Origin: Saprospiraceae bacterium
Lineage (GTDB): Bacteria; Bacteroidota; Bacteroidia; Chitinophagales; Saprospiraceae
Direction of reading: 5' to 3'
Assembly: GCA_016715245.1 (NCBI GenBank)
Contig: JADKAS010000033.1
Location: 124,001 to 188,000 of the forward strand
DNA length: 64,000 nt
In this document: piece after piece, positions 18,184-28,012 of the stretch
Layout: each line of letters opens with the position of its first letter
Position numbering within the stretch: the stretch's first letter is position 1
Notes under the pieces: model-generated
What the model was told of the DNA's origin: nothing
What the model saw: only the letters and a program-made list of their open reading frames with translations
Database searches by the model: none
Made by a program: the position numbers and the translations under genes

Positions 18184-20036
18184 TTACAAGTCATTTTTTG
18201 TAATAATGCCGACAGTTTTATGTTTATCAATGACTACTACAGCCATTCCTTCTTCTCTATTGACAATTTGTTGTATTTTAGTCATCGATGTATTTGGAAA
18301 TACTTTATAAAAATTTTTAGATATATATTTCAGCAATTTTTCATTTTTATTAACTACGAATTCAATATCAGGTTTGTAAACAACCCTTTAAAAACTTCTT
18401 TCTGGTCCTCAACTATAAGATGGTGGATATTTTGCCATTCCATAATCTTAAGCGCAAATAAAACCGACGTATCGATATCTATGGCCTGAATTTTATGAGA
18501 CATTATATCTTTTGCCGTCATTTTTTTAAAATTGTTTTTAAAAAATAAATGAAGGCTATGGTCAGGAATATCCGACCACTCTGATACCGGAATATCTTCT
18601 TTCTGATAGTGCAAAGATTCAGTAACCAATATTTTTGAAACCAGTGCCGGCTTAAATTTATTGTTGAGTCGTCTGAAATTTTCAACCTGCCATATAGAAC
18701 CGGTTTGATTTTTTTCTATCCTATCGGATATAACACCTAGATATTTTCCGATAATGCTTTGATCCACATTTGAATCCTTTAATCCTTTTTCTGCAAGTGG
18801 AATCAAAGTATTAGAAATAAGTTCTGATGCAGCAATATTTTCACCAAATATGTCAAATTCAGTTAATAATCCGGTTCTTGCTGCTTTATAAAAATTACTC
18901 TTTATTGCAGAGAAATTTATTTTTTTCCAAAAGTTTTCTTCCTGTGTTTCACCTGCTTTCATAAGACCAACCCAAAACACCATATTCGCGACTTCATCGA
19001 CAATGGTAGGGCCAGAAGGCAAGTACCGACACTCAATTCTCAGATGGGCCATATTATCATCCACACCGTAACACATGCGATTCCAGGTATACGTGGTCCC
19101 ATTGTGTAGTCTGACAGATTTTAATTCCGGCATTTTTCCGGATGCATACAACAGGGTGGAATTGTCAGTTCCTTCGCATCTAAATACCAAAGGAAAACGC
19201 GCCACTGCACTTTTCCATAATTCAGATGGGCTTTTTTGCAACCAGTCTTCTCCAAAATACACTCTGGGTACTTTTTCCCGAAAATGGTTATAATGTATTC
19301 TTGTATCAAGACTTTGTTTAAAAAGTGCAATCCTGTTTTCTGACCAAAGTTCCTTTCCGAAAAGTAAAGGTGAATTTGTACATACAGAAAGTACGGGACC
19401 GGAAATCAATTGAGACCAGTTGTACATATGGAGAAATCTTGCGGGATTGATTTGCATATGCAGTTGAATACTTGTATTACAAGCTTCAAAAAGGATACTC
19501 TCCAATTTCAATTTTACATCATCTACCCCTTCAAGAAAGATTTCAAATTTTTCTCCTCTTAGATTGAGTAGCTCCTGACTCAATACTTTGTACCGTTCTA
19601 TTGGCGTCATTGAAACAAATGTCAGGTCAGCCATTGTTATCGTTGGAAGTATTCCCGTTAAAAACAATTCTGTATTTATAGGTTCACCGGCTTTTCTGCC
19701 CACCTCTATAAGAGAATACAACTGATCTGCAATCTGTTTTAAACCTAAGCCCTGCAATGGTTGCGGATCCAGATTAATTTCAGCGTTAAAAAGTGCCAGT
19801 TCATTCGTGTATTGATTATCTTTTATACTAGAAAGAAATTCAAGAGCCGTTTTTTTAGGCAACCCAAATTTATCGATCAGACACAACTCCTGCTCAACCC
19901 CTATCATATTATTATCAGGATTCAAAACACCATCGGCCAGCATTTGATCAAAAACTTCAAGATCATCAAAAATCTCTTTATAAAAAAGATCTTTTTGCTC
20001 AGCGTTTTCAATTTTTTTTATAAAAAAAGATCCCAT
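18184..20036 (-). CDS. GCS2-family glutamate-cysteine ligase fused to a CBS pair, frameshifted
   Basis: The first 480 residues match the GCS2-like glutamate-cysteine ligase family: NMIGVEQELCLID, NELALFNAEINLDPQPL, NTSIQLHMQINPARFL and WNRMCYGVD. Such enzymes make gamma-glutamylcysteine or related ligation products. From MTAKDIMSHKIQAIDIDTS on, the chain is a CBS pair. The frame ends at 18354, but one added base in the TTT at 18373-18375 continues through PDIEFVVNKNEK and a second CBS motif to GIITKNDL, ending at 18184, for 617 residues. CBS pairs usually bind adenosine nucleotides, so ligand control of the ligase is an inference. A stand-alone CBS protein is encoded just upstream. Confidence 0.8.
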
Positions 20037-20069
20037 GATGATGCTTAAAGTATTTTAAGGAAACCTTAT

Positions 20070-20468
20070 TTATTTGAACGCATATTTAATCAGGTCATGA
20101 TTGGTAATGATGCCAATCAATTCATCTCCATCCATTACCGGAAGTGAATGAAAAGAATTGACAAGAAATATATCAGCAGCAAGCCCGATTGTATCATCAC
20201 AGTCTACAGTTACAGGATTGGATGTCATAATAGTTTGAACGGTGATCGCTGATCTGTCTAATACATTGTCTTTCAACAACTCCTTTTTATAAAGTTTCAG
20301 TAAATCATTTTTACTTACAACACCGACCAATTTTTTTTCCTGTAAAATCAATATATGATGAATTCCAATACTTTCAAATATTTCTTCTACCTTAAGAATG
20401 GTATCTTCAGGTTTTAAAGCAACAATATTAGTCGTCATAATATTTCTGATACTTCTTTCCGTATTCAT
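20070..20468 (-). CDS. Stand-alone CBS-pair protein
   Basis: A 132-residue protein made only of two CBS motifs: IMTTNIVALKPEDTILK...VGVVSKNDLLKLY and IMTSNPVTVDCDDTIGLAA...IGIITNHDLIKYA. CBS pairs bind AMP, ATP or SAM and regulate partner proteins. I chose ATG 20468 (MNTERSIRN); an in-frame TTG at 20489 is less likely. It lies 33 bases before the GCS2-CBS gene in the same direction, and their CBS halves look related, so they may form a mixed CBS assembly. That is inference. Confidence 0.85.
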   Translation of the reverse strand: MNTERSIRNIMTTNIVALKPEDTILKVEEIFESIGIHHILILQEKKLVGVVSKNDLLKLYKKELLKDNVLDRSAITVQTIMTSNPVTVDCDDTIGLAADIFLVNSFHSLPVMDGDELIGIITNHDLIKYAFK

Positions 20469-20572
20469 ACTTTCTGTTTTATGACACAATAATATAAAGA
20501 TAATAAAAAAGCAGGGCTGATAAATATCATAATTTTCAGAATCTTTGTCATCAGCAATTCCAAAAAATAATC

Positions 20573-20614
20573 AAAAAAAAAAAGACGGCTTCCTTTTTAT
20601 GGAAAGCCGTCTTT
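20573..20614 (-). terminator. Intrinsic terminator of the 1,778-residue T9SS gene
   Basis: On the minus strand AAAGACGGCTTTCC pairs with GGAAGCCGTCTTT around a short A/T-rich loop, with one bulged base, and is followed by an eleven-base U-tract. Confidence 0.8.
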
Positions 20615-20656
20615 CAAATCTAAAAATATAATTTTTCCGGTCTTGCCGAATGTACG

Positions 20657-23600
20657 TTATTCTATGACAACCATTTTTTTGGTGGCGGTAAATTCACCTG
20701 AAGATACTTGATAGTAATAAATACCTGACTTTCCGACTACCTCTTTTTCTATTTTTATTTCGTGGCTTCCCGCCTCAAAATATGCCTTTGTTTTATACAA
20801 TTCTTTACCTGAAACATCGTGAATTTTCACAACAACATCATTAGCTGAAGGTATGGTGAATGCAATCATAGTTTGTGCTGAGAATGGATTAGGCGTGTTT
20901 TGCTTTACCTCAAATTCAGCTCCTGTTTCATTAAAAGCATTTCCTTTATTACCAGTACCGATTTTTAAAATCCTGAAATCAGCGTCAATTCCTTCCGCTT
21001 TTGTGATATCAGAATTTACATCAAATATAGTTGTGCTTCTTACATTCTTTTTAGCTTCAAGTATCCAGTAAAATGCTGCATCATCAGGTGAAATGGACTG
21101 AGGTAATACGGCATTCCAACTCATGGTTACCCTGCCCGGATTATCTGTAAACAATCCGATATTATCATTATTTATGAGAATCACACCTGATTCAACACCA
21201 ATGACCTGAAATAATGTTGGGTCAAACTCCGCTGTAAACTGGTAACCCAAAACTTCATTGTAGCCATCCACATACACAGGAATTTTAATCACTTCCTTTT
21301 CGTTGGCAACGACCTCACTTGTCTTGAATATCAACTTATTATTTGATCTTGCCTCCGTAGGATCTCCTGCTACATTAAGAACAATAGAGTTATTTACGTC
21401 ACCGATTTTAATTCCGATAAAGTTTTGATTGGACTTATTCTGGGATAGATTGACATAATTGTATTTTTCTGTCAATGGCCAAGGTGCATTCATATTTGGA
21501 AACTGTGCATTTGATGGTATAATCTTCCATGACTTCTGACCATTAGGAAATTCTGAAAACGTACCAAGAATGACTTTTCTAAGATTCACAAGGTCGACTG
21601 TATTAATCTTTTCATTGCCATCAATATCCGCTGCAATACAATTGTAAGGATTGTTGAAAGTTTGGACAGCCAAAATATGTCTTTGAATCAAAACAAGGTC
21701 AAGGGTCGATACGCCTGCATCAACTTTGTTGTTTAACTGTGCAGAAAGATTGTAATCAAAATTTTTCTTCATCCCGGAAAACTGAAATGCACCGGTCTGA
21801 TTGGATTCCAAAGTTTTTGGAAATTCAGGCTGTGTACTGTTCATCACTATGGTTGTTCCCACAAGCGGTCTTGTATCTGCAAGTGTCACTCTGCCTGAAA
21901 CAGAAACTATATTATCTGCCTGATTTTCGCAATAATCAGCATTATCCTGCAATACAAGGGTTATTGTGCAATAATCTGAGTTACCTTCAATGTCTGTAAC
22001 AGACATATCAAGGGAAACATTTTCACTTATTCCGTTTGGAATGTCATCACAGGTAAACATAATACCTGATGTTCTGTCAGCATGCAACCACTTTTGGGCC
22101 ACTCCCGCTTCATATTCAGATGGTGTTGCAAGAATACCATCCCCTCTGAAATAATGATCCTCATCTTCAAAACCATATGCCGGTCTTGCACCGAAAAATG
22201 TAAACCAAAGATCTTCCTGTTCCGTACAATTATCGGTACTTCCCAAATCATAATCTCTAGCCCATATTTCAATTCTTCCATTTGAATTCATTACTGCCGT
22301 TGTTATTGAACTAAGACAATAAGGAGTTGGTTTTTTACCGTCTTCTACATGAATTAAATATTCACAAATACTTTGATTTCCACATCTGTCTTCAGCTGTC
22401 CATTTTACTCTGTGTGTACCGTCAGGCAAAATTCTTGTATAAGATTTACCCGTTCCCTGGAATTGGTAATTAACTTTATTATTAATGTATATATAATATT
22501 TCACAACAATCTGATCCTGAGGGGTACATGAATCTGAAACAATAACGCTCTCAGATACTTCACCTTCACAGATACCGAATGAATAATATGTCCTTTCCAC
22601 ACATGGGGTTTCAAAAACCGGTGCCTCATCATTGTGCATTTTTATAATCTGAACATGTTCATACCAACCCTGGCCCAATTCAGGATAGTTTTCGTCGTAC
22701 GTACACCAATCCAAAACAGTCCATGTCCTCAAAATCTTTTCGCAGGCACCATCCACAAACTTAAATACCTGATCTTTATAATGGACGCCTACCAAACTAC
22801 ATGCATCATCGCTTATTTCCGGATATGCATTTATATAAGGAAGGTTTTCAGGCAATAAAGCCGCTCCACATTTGTTGGTTTCATAATTTTCAGGCCATGT
22901 AATATCATTTTCGTTAAATGGTATATCGTCATATAACGTTATTCTCTGATCACAGGTATGTTTCAAACCCTGATAATCCACTGCAGTCCATACCCTGAGA
23001 ATATAACCTGTACCACAAGGTGTTAAAAACAAATCATCTTCTTTAAATACTTCCTTCACACTACAGTTATCTACCGCTGTAGGCTCAAAAGTAAGTTCAG
23101 GGTCATCATAATCAGCCTGACAATCCAATGTAACATTTTTAGGACATTTAATATAAGGAGGCAATTTATCCTGCACGCTCGCTCTGACCATACATGTGTT
23201 GGTATTATTATAGATATCGGTTACTCTCATTTCAACCATAATTTCATCCCCTATCTCGTCACAACAAAACAAAGCCTGAGGTCCGAAGTTGGTGTTACCT
23301 GACAAACACTGATTTGTCATTTTTCTAACCGCAATTTCTTTTATTCCGCAATTGTCATGACTGCCGTCATCAAAAGATTCAACATTTATAAGCGCTTCTT
23401 TATTGGCAGCAATGGATACGACCGTAAAATCATGACATACGGCTGTAGGTCTTACATCATCTCTAACGGTAATTTTGGTACAACATGAATTATAATTTTC
23501 ACATTCATCCTCAACCGTCCATTTTACAAATGATGTTCCTATAGGAAATCCCGTAACTGTATTTGTATTCTGGTTTACATTTGTAGCCGCATATCTCGCT

Positions 23601-25993
23601 TCACTGCAAGGAAACTGAGGTGTAAACGGCCCAAAAGCATGTTCCAGATTGAAAGAAAATTCATCAGAACAATCAAATAGTATTTCAGGTTCCTCAAAGG
23701 TAAGGGTTGCAAAACAATCATAAGTGTTTGTTGAAACCGTTATATCATCAGGACATAAAAGCTCAGGTCCCTCTTTGTCCATTACTTTTATAATCTGATT
23801 GTGCTCCAATACCAGACTGTTACACCATTCAATTACTTTATGCGTTCTAATTATTTTATAAGATCTTTTGCAAATAGGAATAATAACATCTGTATAAGGT
23901 ACAATTTGTATGTTGTCACAAAAATCACCTGTAACTGTGCCTGTGTCATCCAGACCCGGAACATCATCACCAAAATCTTCACAAGACAAAGCAGGTTCAT
24001 CTAAATCATCATAATCAGGTGGAAAAATGATGGCCGAAAGACCGTTTCTGTACACATATATATCCTGACAACAACCATTGGCGTTGTTGTTAAATTCATC
24101 AACACCTGTCCAGCATCTTCTGATGATTCGCAGGTATTCTCCCTGACAACCTTGCTGAATAATCTGATCTGTATAGGACAAAGTTGCAGATGTACAGTTG
24201 TCTCCGTTTTCAATCCAATAAGAATTGTTTCCCAAATCTATCCAGTTAACTTCGTAAGGGTACGGAAAAGGAATGGTTGACCCTTCCTGGTCAAAACTAA
24301 GGGTGACATCATTGATTACACCTCCTTCCCCATTGGAAATATCGTGAATGGTTATTTCCCAGTTTCCGTCTGCATTTATATTGTCAAATATACTTAATGG
24401 AGACGTAGGTCTGAATTCTCCGGAAATAGCCGGTGCAACCAAATTACACATATTGAGTAAATCTGCAGCGGAATTAGCCGCATCATCAAAAATATCGACT
24501 AAGACATTATCTCCTGTACAAGGACCTGCATTGGCTCCGGGGCTGACAAACAACGTTACCATATTTCCGTCCGGTGCTTTCACTGTAGCAACAAGGTCAG
24601 ATACTCTTGTATGGCTTATGTTGAGGTGAACACCAACGTTTGAAATATTTATATCTGAAAAACCTGTAACAGGTATGGTAAATGTTTTTGAATTGGGTGC
24701 ACCTGGTAATAAAATATTATTAACACTAAATCCCGGAATATTAATCCTGTCAGACATCGCAGAACCAGGTGTCAGGTCTCCGACACAAGTTGTATAGACA
24801 TCTGAACATTCCAGCTGTGGACCGTATTTGTCTTCAACTAGGATGTGACCCCAGCAGTTGTTGCCATCAGGTGCAGTGACTGTTACCTTAAGCACCTGAC
24901 CTAAATTAGAGCCATCTATAGTGTTACCAAGGCTTCCACCGAAAACTGAAGTTATATTTACTGTATAATTGTCATAACAACCATAAAAATCTCCTTTAAG
25001 AATATGTTCTGCACCAACTACTGCAGAACATTTTTCACCTAAAGCGATATTCACCTGATCATTACATGCAATGGCTGTGTTGTTGCTATTAAATTCTGAC
25101 ACGGTTATTTGAAATTCACAGTCCAGGAGTTCATCTCCTTCCCAATCAAAAACCTCATAATCCATTTGGTAAACCCCAATAGGAAATTGGTCGCCGCTTT
25201 CATAAGGGTGATTGCTGTTATTGACAACAATAAATTCTTCTGGAGTTCCGAGGACTTTCATTACTACGGAATTGGCTCCGGAAACTCCCGCAACCATCAT
25301 CTGAGCAAAGGTACACGTCTCTGAAGTAATTTGAGCTTCCGTAGCGCCTGGAAGTACATCATTTCGTCCTATCTTAAAAATACTGACAAATGGAGGTGGC
25401 GTTACTATTTCTATTGAATAATTTTCCCCTTGAGGAATAACCGTATTACCCAGGCTTATATCATAAGTATCCATATTCACGACGGGTACAATCACAGAAT
25501 TGGAATACAAAAGCACTCCTGTCTGAGAATAAACGTTGGTAGTAACTGAAGGATTATTTAATGATTGATAAACTCCCACTCTTATTGCGTCCAGCACAAA
25601 GTCAGTCGCACCTGAATTTTCAAAAAATCTGCGAAACCTTGTTTGACCGTTCGGACAAAAAATAGTTGCGTTTACCGTCTCTGAAGGTGACACATTATTT
25701 TGTACAACTTCAATTTGAGGTGGTGGATTGGTTGAGGTAAGATCCAGATCATAATTTACCACAACGCCACATTCACCATCCTCGGTGGTAACTGAAATAT
25801 TACCCGGGCACGCCACCATCAATGCTGAAGATTCAGCTTTCAACCAGGGCATATAATTGTATATATTACCTGAATTTTGATGAAGCCATACCAATGGAGT
25901 TTCACTGTGTTGAACCATGTAACTCTTGGCTGCTGTTGTGTAGTTTATAAAGACTACTGCGATCAAAAATAAAAGTGTAAAAAACTTTTTCAT
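20657..25993 (-). CDS. Giant secreted multi-domain protein with P-domain, HYR-like modules, dockerin, cohesin and T9SS sorting domain
   Basis: A 1,778-residue exported protein. After a signal peptide (about 1-22) and a region with HYR-like text (CPGNISVTTEDGECGVVVNY) comes a proprotein-convertase P-domain at about 414-571 (NVGVHLNISHTRVSDLVATV). Then follow many Cys-rich HYR-like modules at about 580-1400, a dockerin-like calcium repeat pair at about 1430-1480 (DIDGNEKINTVDLVNLRK), a cohesin-like domain at about 1550-1670 and a type A T9SS C-terminal domain (QNTPNPFSAQTMIAF). It probably sits on or leaves the cell surface as a large scaffold or adhesin; no catalytic domain is visible. It has its own terminator, and a 10-base inverted repeat lies in its leader. 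Confidence 0.88.
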   Translation of the reverse strand: MKKFFTLLFLIAVVFINYTTAAKSYMVQHSETPLVWLHQNSGNIYNYMPWLKAESSALMVACPGNISVTTEDGECGVVVNYDLDLTSTNPPPQIEVVQNNVSPSETVNATIFCPNGQTRFRRFFENSGATDFVLDAIRVGVYQSLNNPSVTTNVYSQTGVLLYSNSVIVPVVNMDTYDISLGNTVIPQGENYSIEIVTPPPFVSIFKIGRNDVLPGATEAQITSETCTFAQMMVAGVSGANSVVMKVLGTPEEFIVVNNSNHPYESGDQFPIGVYQMDYEVFDWEGDELLDCEFQITVSEFNSNNTAIACNDQVNIALGEKCSAVVGAEHILKGDFYGCYDNYTVNITSVFGGSLGNTIDGSNLGQVLKVTVTAPDGNNCWGHILVEDKYGPQLECSDVYTTCVGDLTPGSAMSDRINIPGFSVNNILLPGAPNSKTFTIPVTGFSDINISNVGVHLNISHTRVSDLVATVKAPDGNMVTLFVSPGANAGPCTGDNVLVDIFDDAANSAADLLNMCNLVAPAISGEFRPTSPLSIFDNINADGNWEITIHDISNGEGGVINDVTLSFDQEGSTIPFPYPYEVNWIDLGNNSYWIENGDNCTSATLSYTDQIIQQGCQGEYLRIIRRCWTGVDEFNNNANGCCQDIYVYRNGLSAIIFPPDYDDLDEPALSCEDFGDDVPGLDDTGTVTGDFCDNIQIVPYTDVIIPICKRSYKIIRTHKVIEWCNSLVLEHNQIIKVMDKEGPELLCPDDITVSTNTYDCFATLTFEEPEILFDCSDEFSFNLEHAFGPFTPQFPCSEARYAATNVNQNTNTVTGFPIGTSFVKWTVEDECENYNSCCTKITVRDDVRPTAVCHDFTVVSIAANKEALINVESFDDGSHDNCGIKEIAVRKMTNQCLSGNTNFGPQALFCCDEIGDEIMVEMRVTDIYNNTNTCMVRASVQDKLPPYIKCPKNVTLDCQADYDDPELTFEPTAVDNCSVKEVFKEDDLFLTPCGTGYILRVWTAVDYQGLKHTCDQRITLYDDIPFNENDITWPENYETNKCGAALLPENLPYINAYPEISDDACSLVGVHYKDQVFKFVDGACEKILRTWTVLDWCTYDENYPELGQGWYEHVQIIKMHNDEAPVFETPCVERTYYSFGICEGEVSESVIVSDSCTPQDQIVVKYYIYINNKVNYQFQGTGKSYTRILPDGTHRVKWTAEDRCGNQSICEYLIHVEDGKKPTPYCLSSITTAVMNSNGRIEIWARDYDLGSTDNCTEQEDLWFTFFGARPAYGFEDEDHYFRGDGILATPSEYEAGVAQKWLHADRTSGIMFTCDDIPNGISENVSLDMSVTDIEGNSDYCTITLVLQDNADYCENQADNIVSVSGRVTLADTRPLVGTTIVMNSTQPEFPKTLESNQTGAFQFSGMKKNFDYNLSAQLNNKVDAGVSTLDLVLIQRHILAVQTFNNPYNCIAADIDGNEKINTVDLVNLRKVILGTFSEFPNGQKSWKIIPSNAQFPNMNAPWPLTEKYNYVNLSQNKSNQNFIGIKIGDVNNSIVLNVAGDPTEARSNNKLIFKTSEVVANEKEVIKIPVYVDGYNEVLGYQFTAEFDPTLFQVIGVESGVILINNDNIGLFTDNPGRVTMSWNAVLPQSISPDDAAFYWILEAKKNVRSTTIFDVNSDITKAEGIDADFRILKIGTGNKGNAFNETGAEFEVKQNTPNPFSAQTMIAFTIPSANDVVVKIHDVSGKELYKTKAYFEAGSHEIKIEKEVVGKSGIYYYQVSSGEFTATKKMVVIE

Positions 25994-26256
25994 TATTTCG
26001 GTTTTTAGATTTAACTGTCCATTTTCTCAAAAACGATACTATGTATGTTGAGATTTTTTGTGTGTAAGTTGGCCAGAATCTTGTTAATACAGACTTTTTA
26101 AAATAAGCCGAAATAATTAAATCAAATATTATACCAAATTTTAATATAAAGTTTAATTTATAACTAATTATCTTATTTACAAATAGTTACGTCAAACAAA
26201 AAAAATAAATATAATTAATTCTATATATTTACATTAAAATTTATTGACCATAATAC
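25994..26256. other. Long leader and divergent region, no gene
   Basis: There is no coding potential between the giant T9SS gene and tsaE. ATTATTTCGG at 25992-26001 and CCGAAATAAT at 26108-26117 form a perfect inverted repeat, and the near arm abuts the start codon of the giant gene. I found no clear minus-strand -7 box. Confidence 0.5.
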
Positions 26257-26264
26257 TAACTTTG
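26257..26264 (+). promoter_or_regulatory. -7 element for tsaE-ald-hypothetical
   Basis: Reads TAACTTTG. The predicted transcript starts near 26270, ahead of ATG 26306. Confidence 0.5.
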
Positions 26265-26305
26265 ATTACTTTTGATATTTTTCTGATATTGTGTTTATAA
26301 TATTT

Positions 26306-26734
26306 ATGAAATCCTCAATTTTTGAAATCTTTTCAGAAACAGAAATGGCTATTGCTGCCAAAAATCTGCTTGAATTTTATCCGGATACAAAAATATTTTT
26401 ACTAAATGGAAATCTGGGAGCAGGTAAAACAACTTTTGTAAAATATATATGCCAACATCTTGGATGTGATGACGATGTGAGCAGTCCGACCTATTCACTG
26501 ATAAATGAATACAGGAGCAAACAGGAAATATTATATCACATGGATCTATACCGTCTCGAATCTGTCGAAGAGGCTATAGACATCGGAATAGAAGATTATT
26601 TAAACGCAGGAAAATATTGTTTTATTGAATGGCCGGATATTATTCTTCCGCTTATTAATGAAAATTATGTCTCCTGTATCTTAGAATTAACAGGAGATTT
26701 TTCAAGAAAAATACAATGTAGTTTTCACTCATAA
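26306..26734 (+). CDS. tsaE: tRNA t6A biosynthesis ATPase TsaE
   Basis: TsaE works with TsaB, TsaC and TsaD to place threonylcarbamoyl on A37 of ANN-reading tRNAs. The 142-residue protein has the P-loop LNGNLGAGKTTFVK, SSPTYSLINEY, the Walker B-like HMDLYRL and the IEWPD motif, all hallmarks of the family. I chose ATG 26306 (MKSSIFEIF) over an in-frame GTG at 26291. ald follows after 33 bases. The window also holds tcdA, the enzyme that cyclises the product of this pathway. Confidence 0.95.
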   Translation: MKSSIFEIFSETEMAIAAKNLLEFYPDTKIFLLNGNLGAGKTTFVKYICQHLGCDDDVSSPTYSLINEYRSKQEILYHMDLYRLESVEEAIDIGIEDYLNAGKYCFIEWPDIILPLINENYVSCILELTGDFSRKIQCSFHS

Positions 26735-26767
26735 AAAATTGTTTAGTTTTGTATTTTAATTTTTATC

Positions 26768-27997
26768 ATGAGTCAACCAAACAAGCCTATTCATTTTTCT
26801 GATTTTTTTACAGAAGGACAATTTGAAACTCAGGCCGAAACGTTGTTTATAGAAACCAAACCTAAACAATTGTCTATCGGAATTCCAAAAGAAACCATAT
26901 TGTGTGAAAACAGGGTTTCTCTTGTCCCCCACTCGCTCCGCACACTCATAGGATACGGACATAAAATTTTGGTTCAGACAGATGCCGGAAAAGCCTCTTT
27001 TTTTTCAGATCACGATTATTCAGAGGCCGGCGCGGATATAGCCCTTACAGCAGAAGAAGTTTTTAAGTGTAATGTAGTTGTAAAGGTGGCCCCACCTACC
27101 GCCAAGGAAATTGAATGGATGGCCCCCGACAGTATACTAATCTGCCCTCTCCAGATTCCTGTTTTACAGGATGAGTATCTGGAACATCTAAGAAAAAAAA
27201 GAATTACAGCCCTGGCAATGGAATATCTGCAATCGGAAGACGGATCTTTTCCTGTTGTTCGCACCATGAGTGAAATTGCAGGCACGAGCGCTGTTTTGAC
27301 AGCAGCTGAATTACTGACAAATGCAAATGGTGGCCGAGGTGTATTACTGGGAGGCATTTCCGGTGTTCCTCCTGCTAAAATAGTTATTCTGGGGGCCGGA
27401 GTTGTCGCCGAAAACGCCATTCGCGTAGCGCAGGGTCTGGGCGCTTCTGTACGAGTATTTGATAATAATGTCACTAAATTAATGAGGCTTCAAAACGTAT
27501 TGGGTCGCCATGTCCACACATCCACCTTTAACCCTGTACATCTTGCATACCAATTGCTGAGCGCTGATGTTGTTATCGGCGCCATGCATTCTACCTCGGG
27601 TAGATCTCCCATTCTGGTTACAGAAGAGATGGTAAGCAAAATGAAAAACGGTTCCGTCATTATCGATGTAAGCATTGATCAGGGCGGGTGTATTGAAACC
27701 AGTAGAATTACGACCCTGGAATCTCCAAGTTTTATTAAACATGGGGTAATTCATTATTGTGTTCCCAATATTGCGTCCAAAGTCAGCAGGACAGCATCAC
27801 AGTCCATTAGTAATATTATCACACCTTTATTAATCAAACTTGGAAGTGAAGGTCATATTGAACATTTTTTATATAACCATGCAGGCATAAGAAATGGGTG
27901 TTATACCTACAAGGGGTTTGTCACCAATGAATATTTAGCTAAAAAGTTTGAACAAAAGTTCACTCCTTTAGATTTACTACTGACAAGTAAATTATAA
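26768..27997 (+). CDS. ald: Alanine dehydrogenase
   Basis: An NAD-dependent enzyme that interconverts alanine and pyruvate plus ammonia. The protein (409 residues) starts with an extra segment of about 35 residues and then runs through IGIPKETILCENRVSLVP, VKVAPPT, the Rossmann loop VILGAGVVAENAIRVA, GAMHSTSGRSPILVT and IDVSIDQGG. Alanine dehydrogenases of this longer type are common in Bacteroidota. Transhydrogenase subunit alpha is the nearest alternative, but the downstream membrane part is absent. It lies between tsaE (33 bases) and a hypothetical gene (15 bases), probably one operon. Confidence 0.9.
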   Translation: MSQPNKPIHFSDFFTEGQFETQAETLFIETKPKQLSIGIPKETILCENRVSLVPHSLRTLIGYGHKILVQTDAGKASFFSDHDYSEAGADIALTAEEVFKCNVVVKVAPPTAKEIEWMAPDSILICPLQIPVLQDEYLEHLRKKRITALAMEYLQSEDGSFPVVRTMSEIAGTSAVLTAAELLTNANGGRGVLLGGISGVPPAKIVILGAGVVAENAIRVAQGLGASVRVFDNNVTKLMRLQNVLGRHVHTSTFNPVHLAYQLLSADVVIGAMHSTSGRSPILVTEEMVSKMKNGSVIIDVSIDQGGCIETSRITTLESPSFIKHGVIHYCVPNIASKVSRTASQSISNIITPLLIKLGSEGHIEHFLYNHAGIRNGCYTYKGFVTNEYLAKKFEQKFTPLDLLLTSKL

Positions 27998-28012
27998 TAA
28001 AAAAGAACATAT

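Noticed and set aside
27016..27474. A 152-codon minus-strand frame opposite ald
   Set aside because: It mirrors the conserved Rossmann region and has no independent support.
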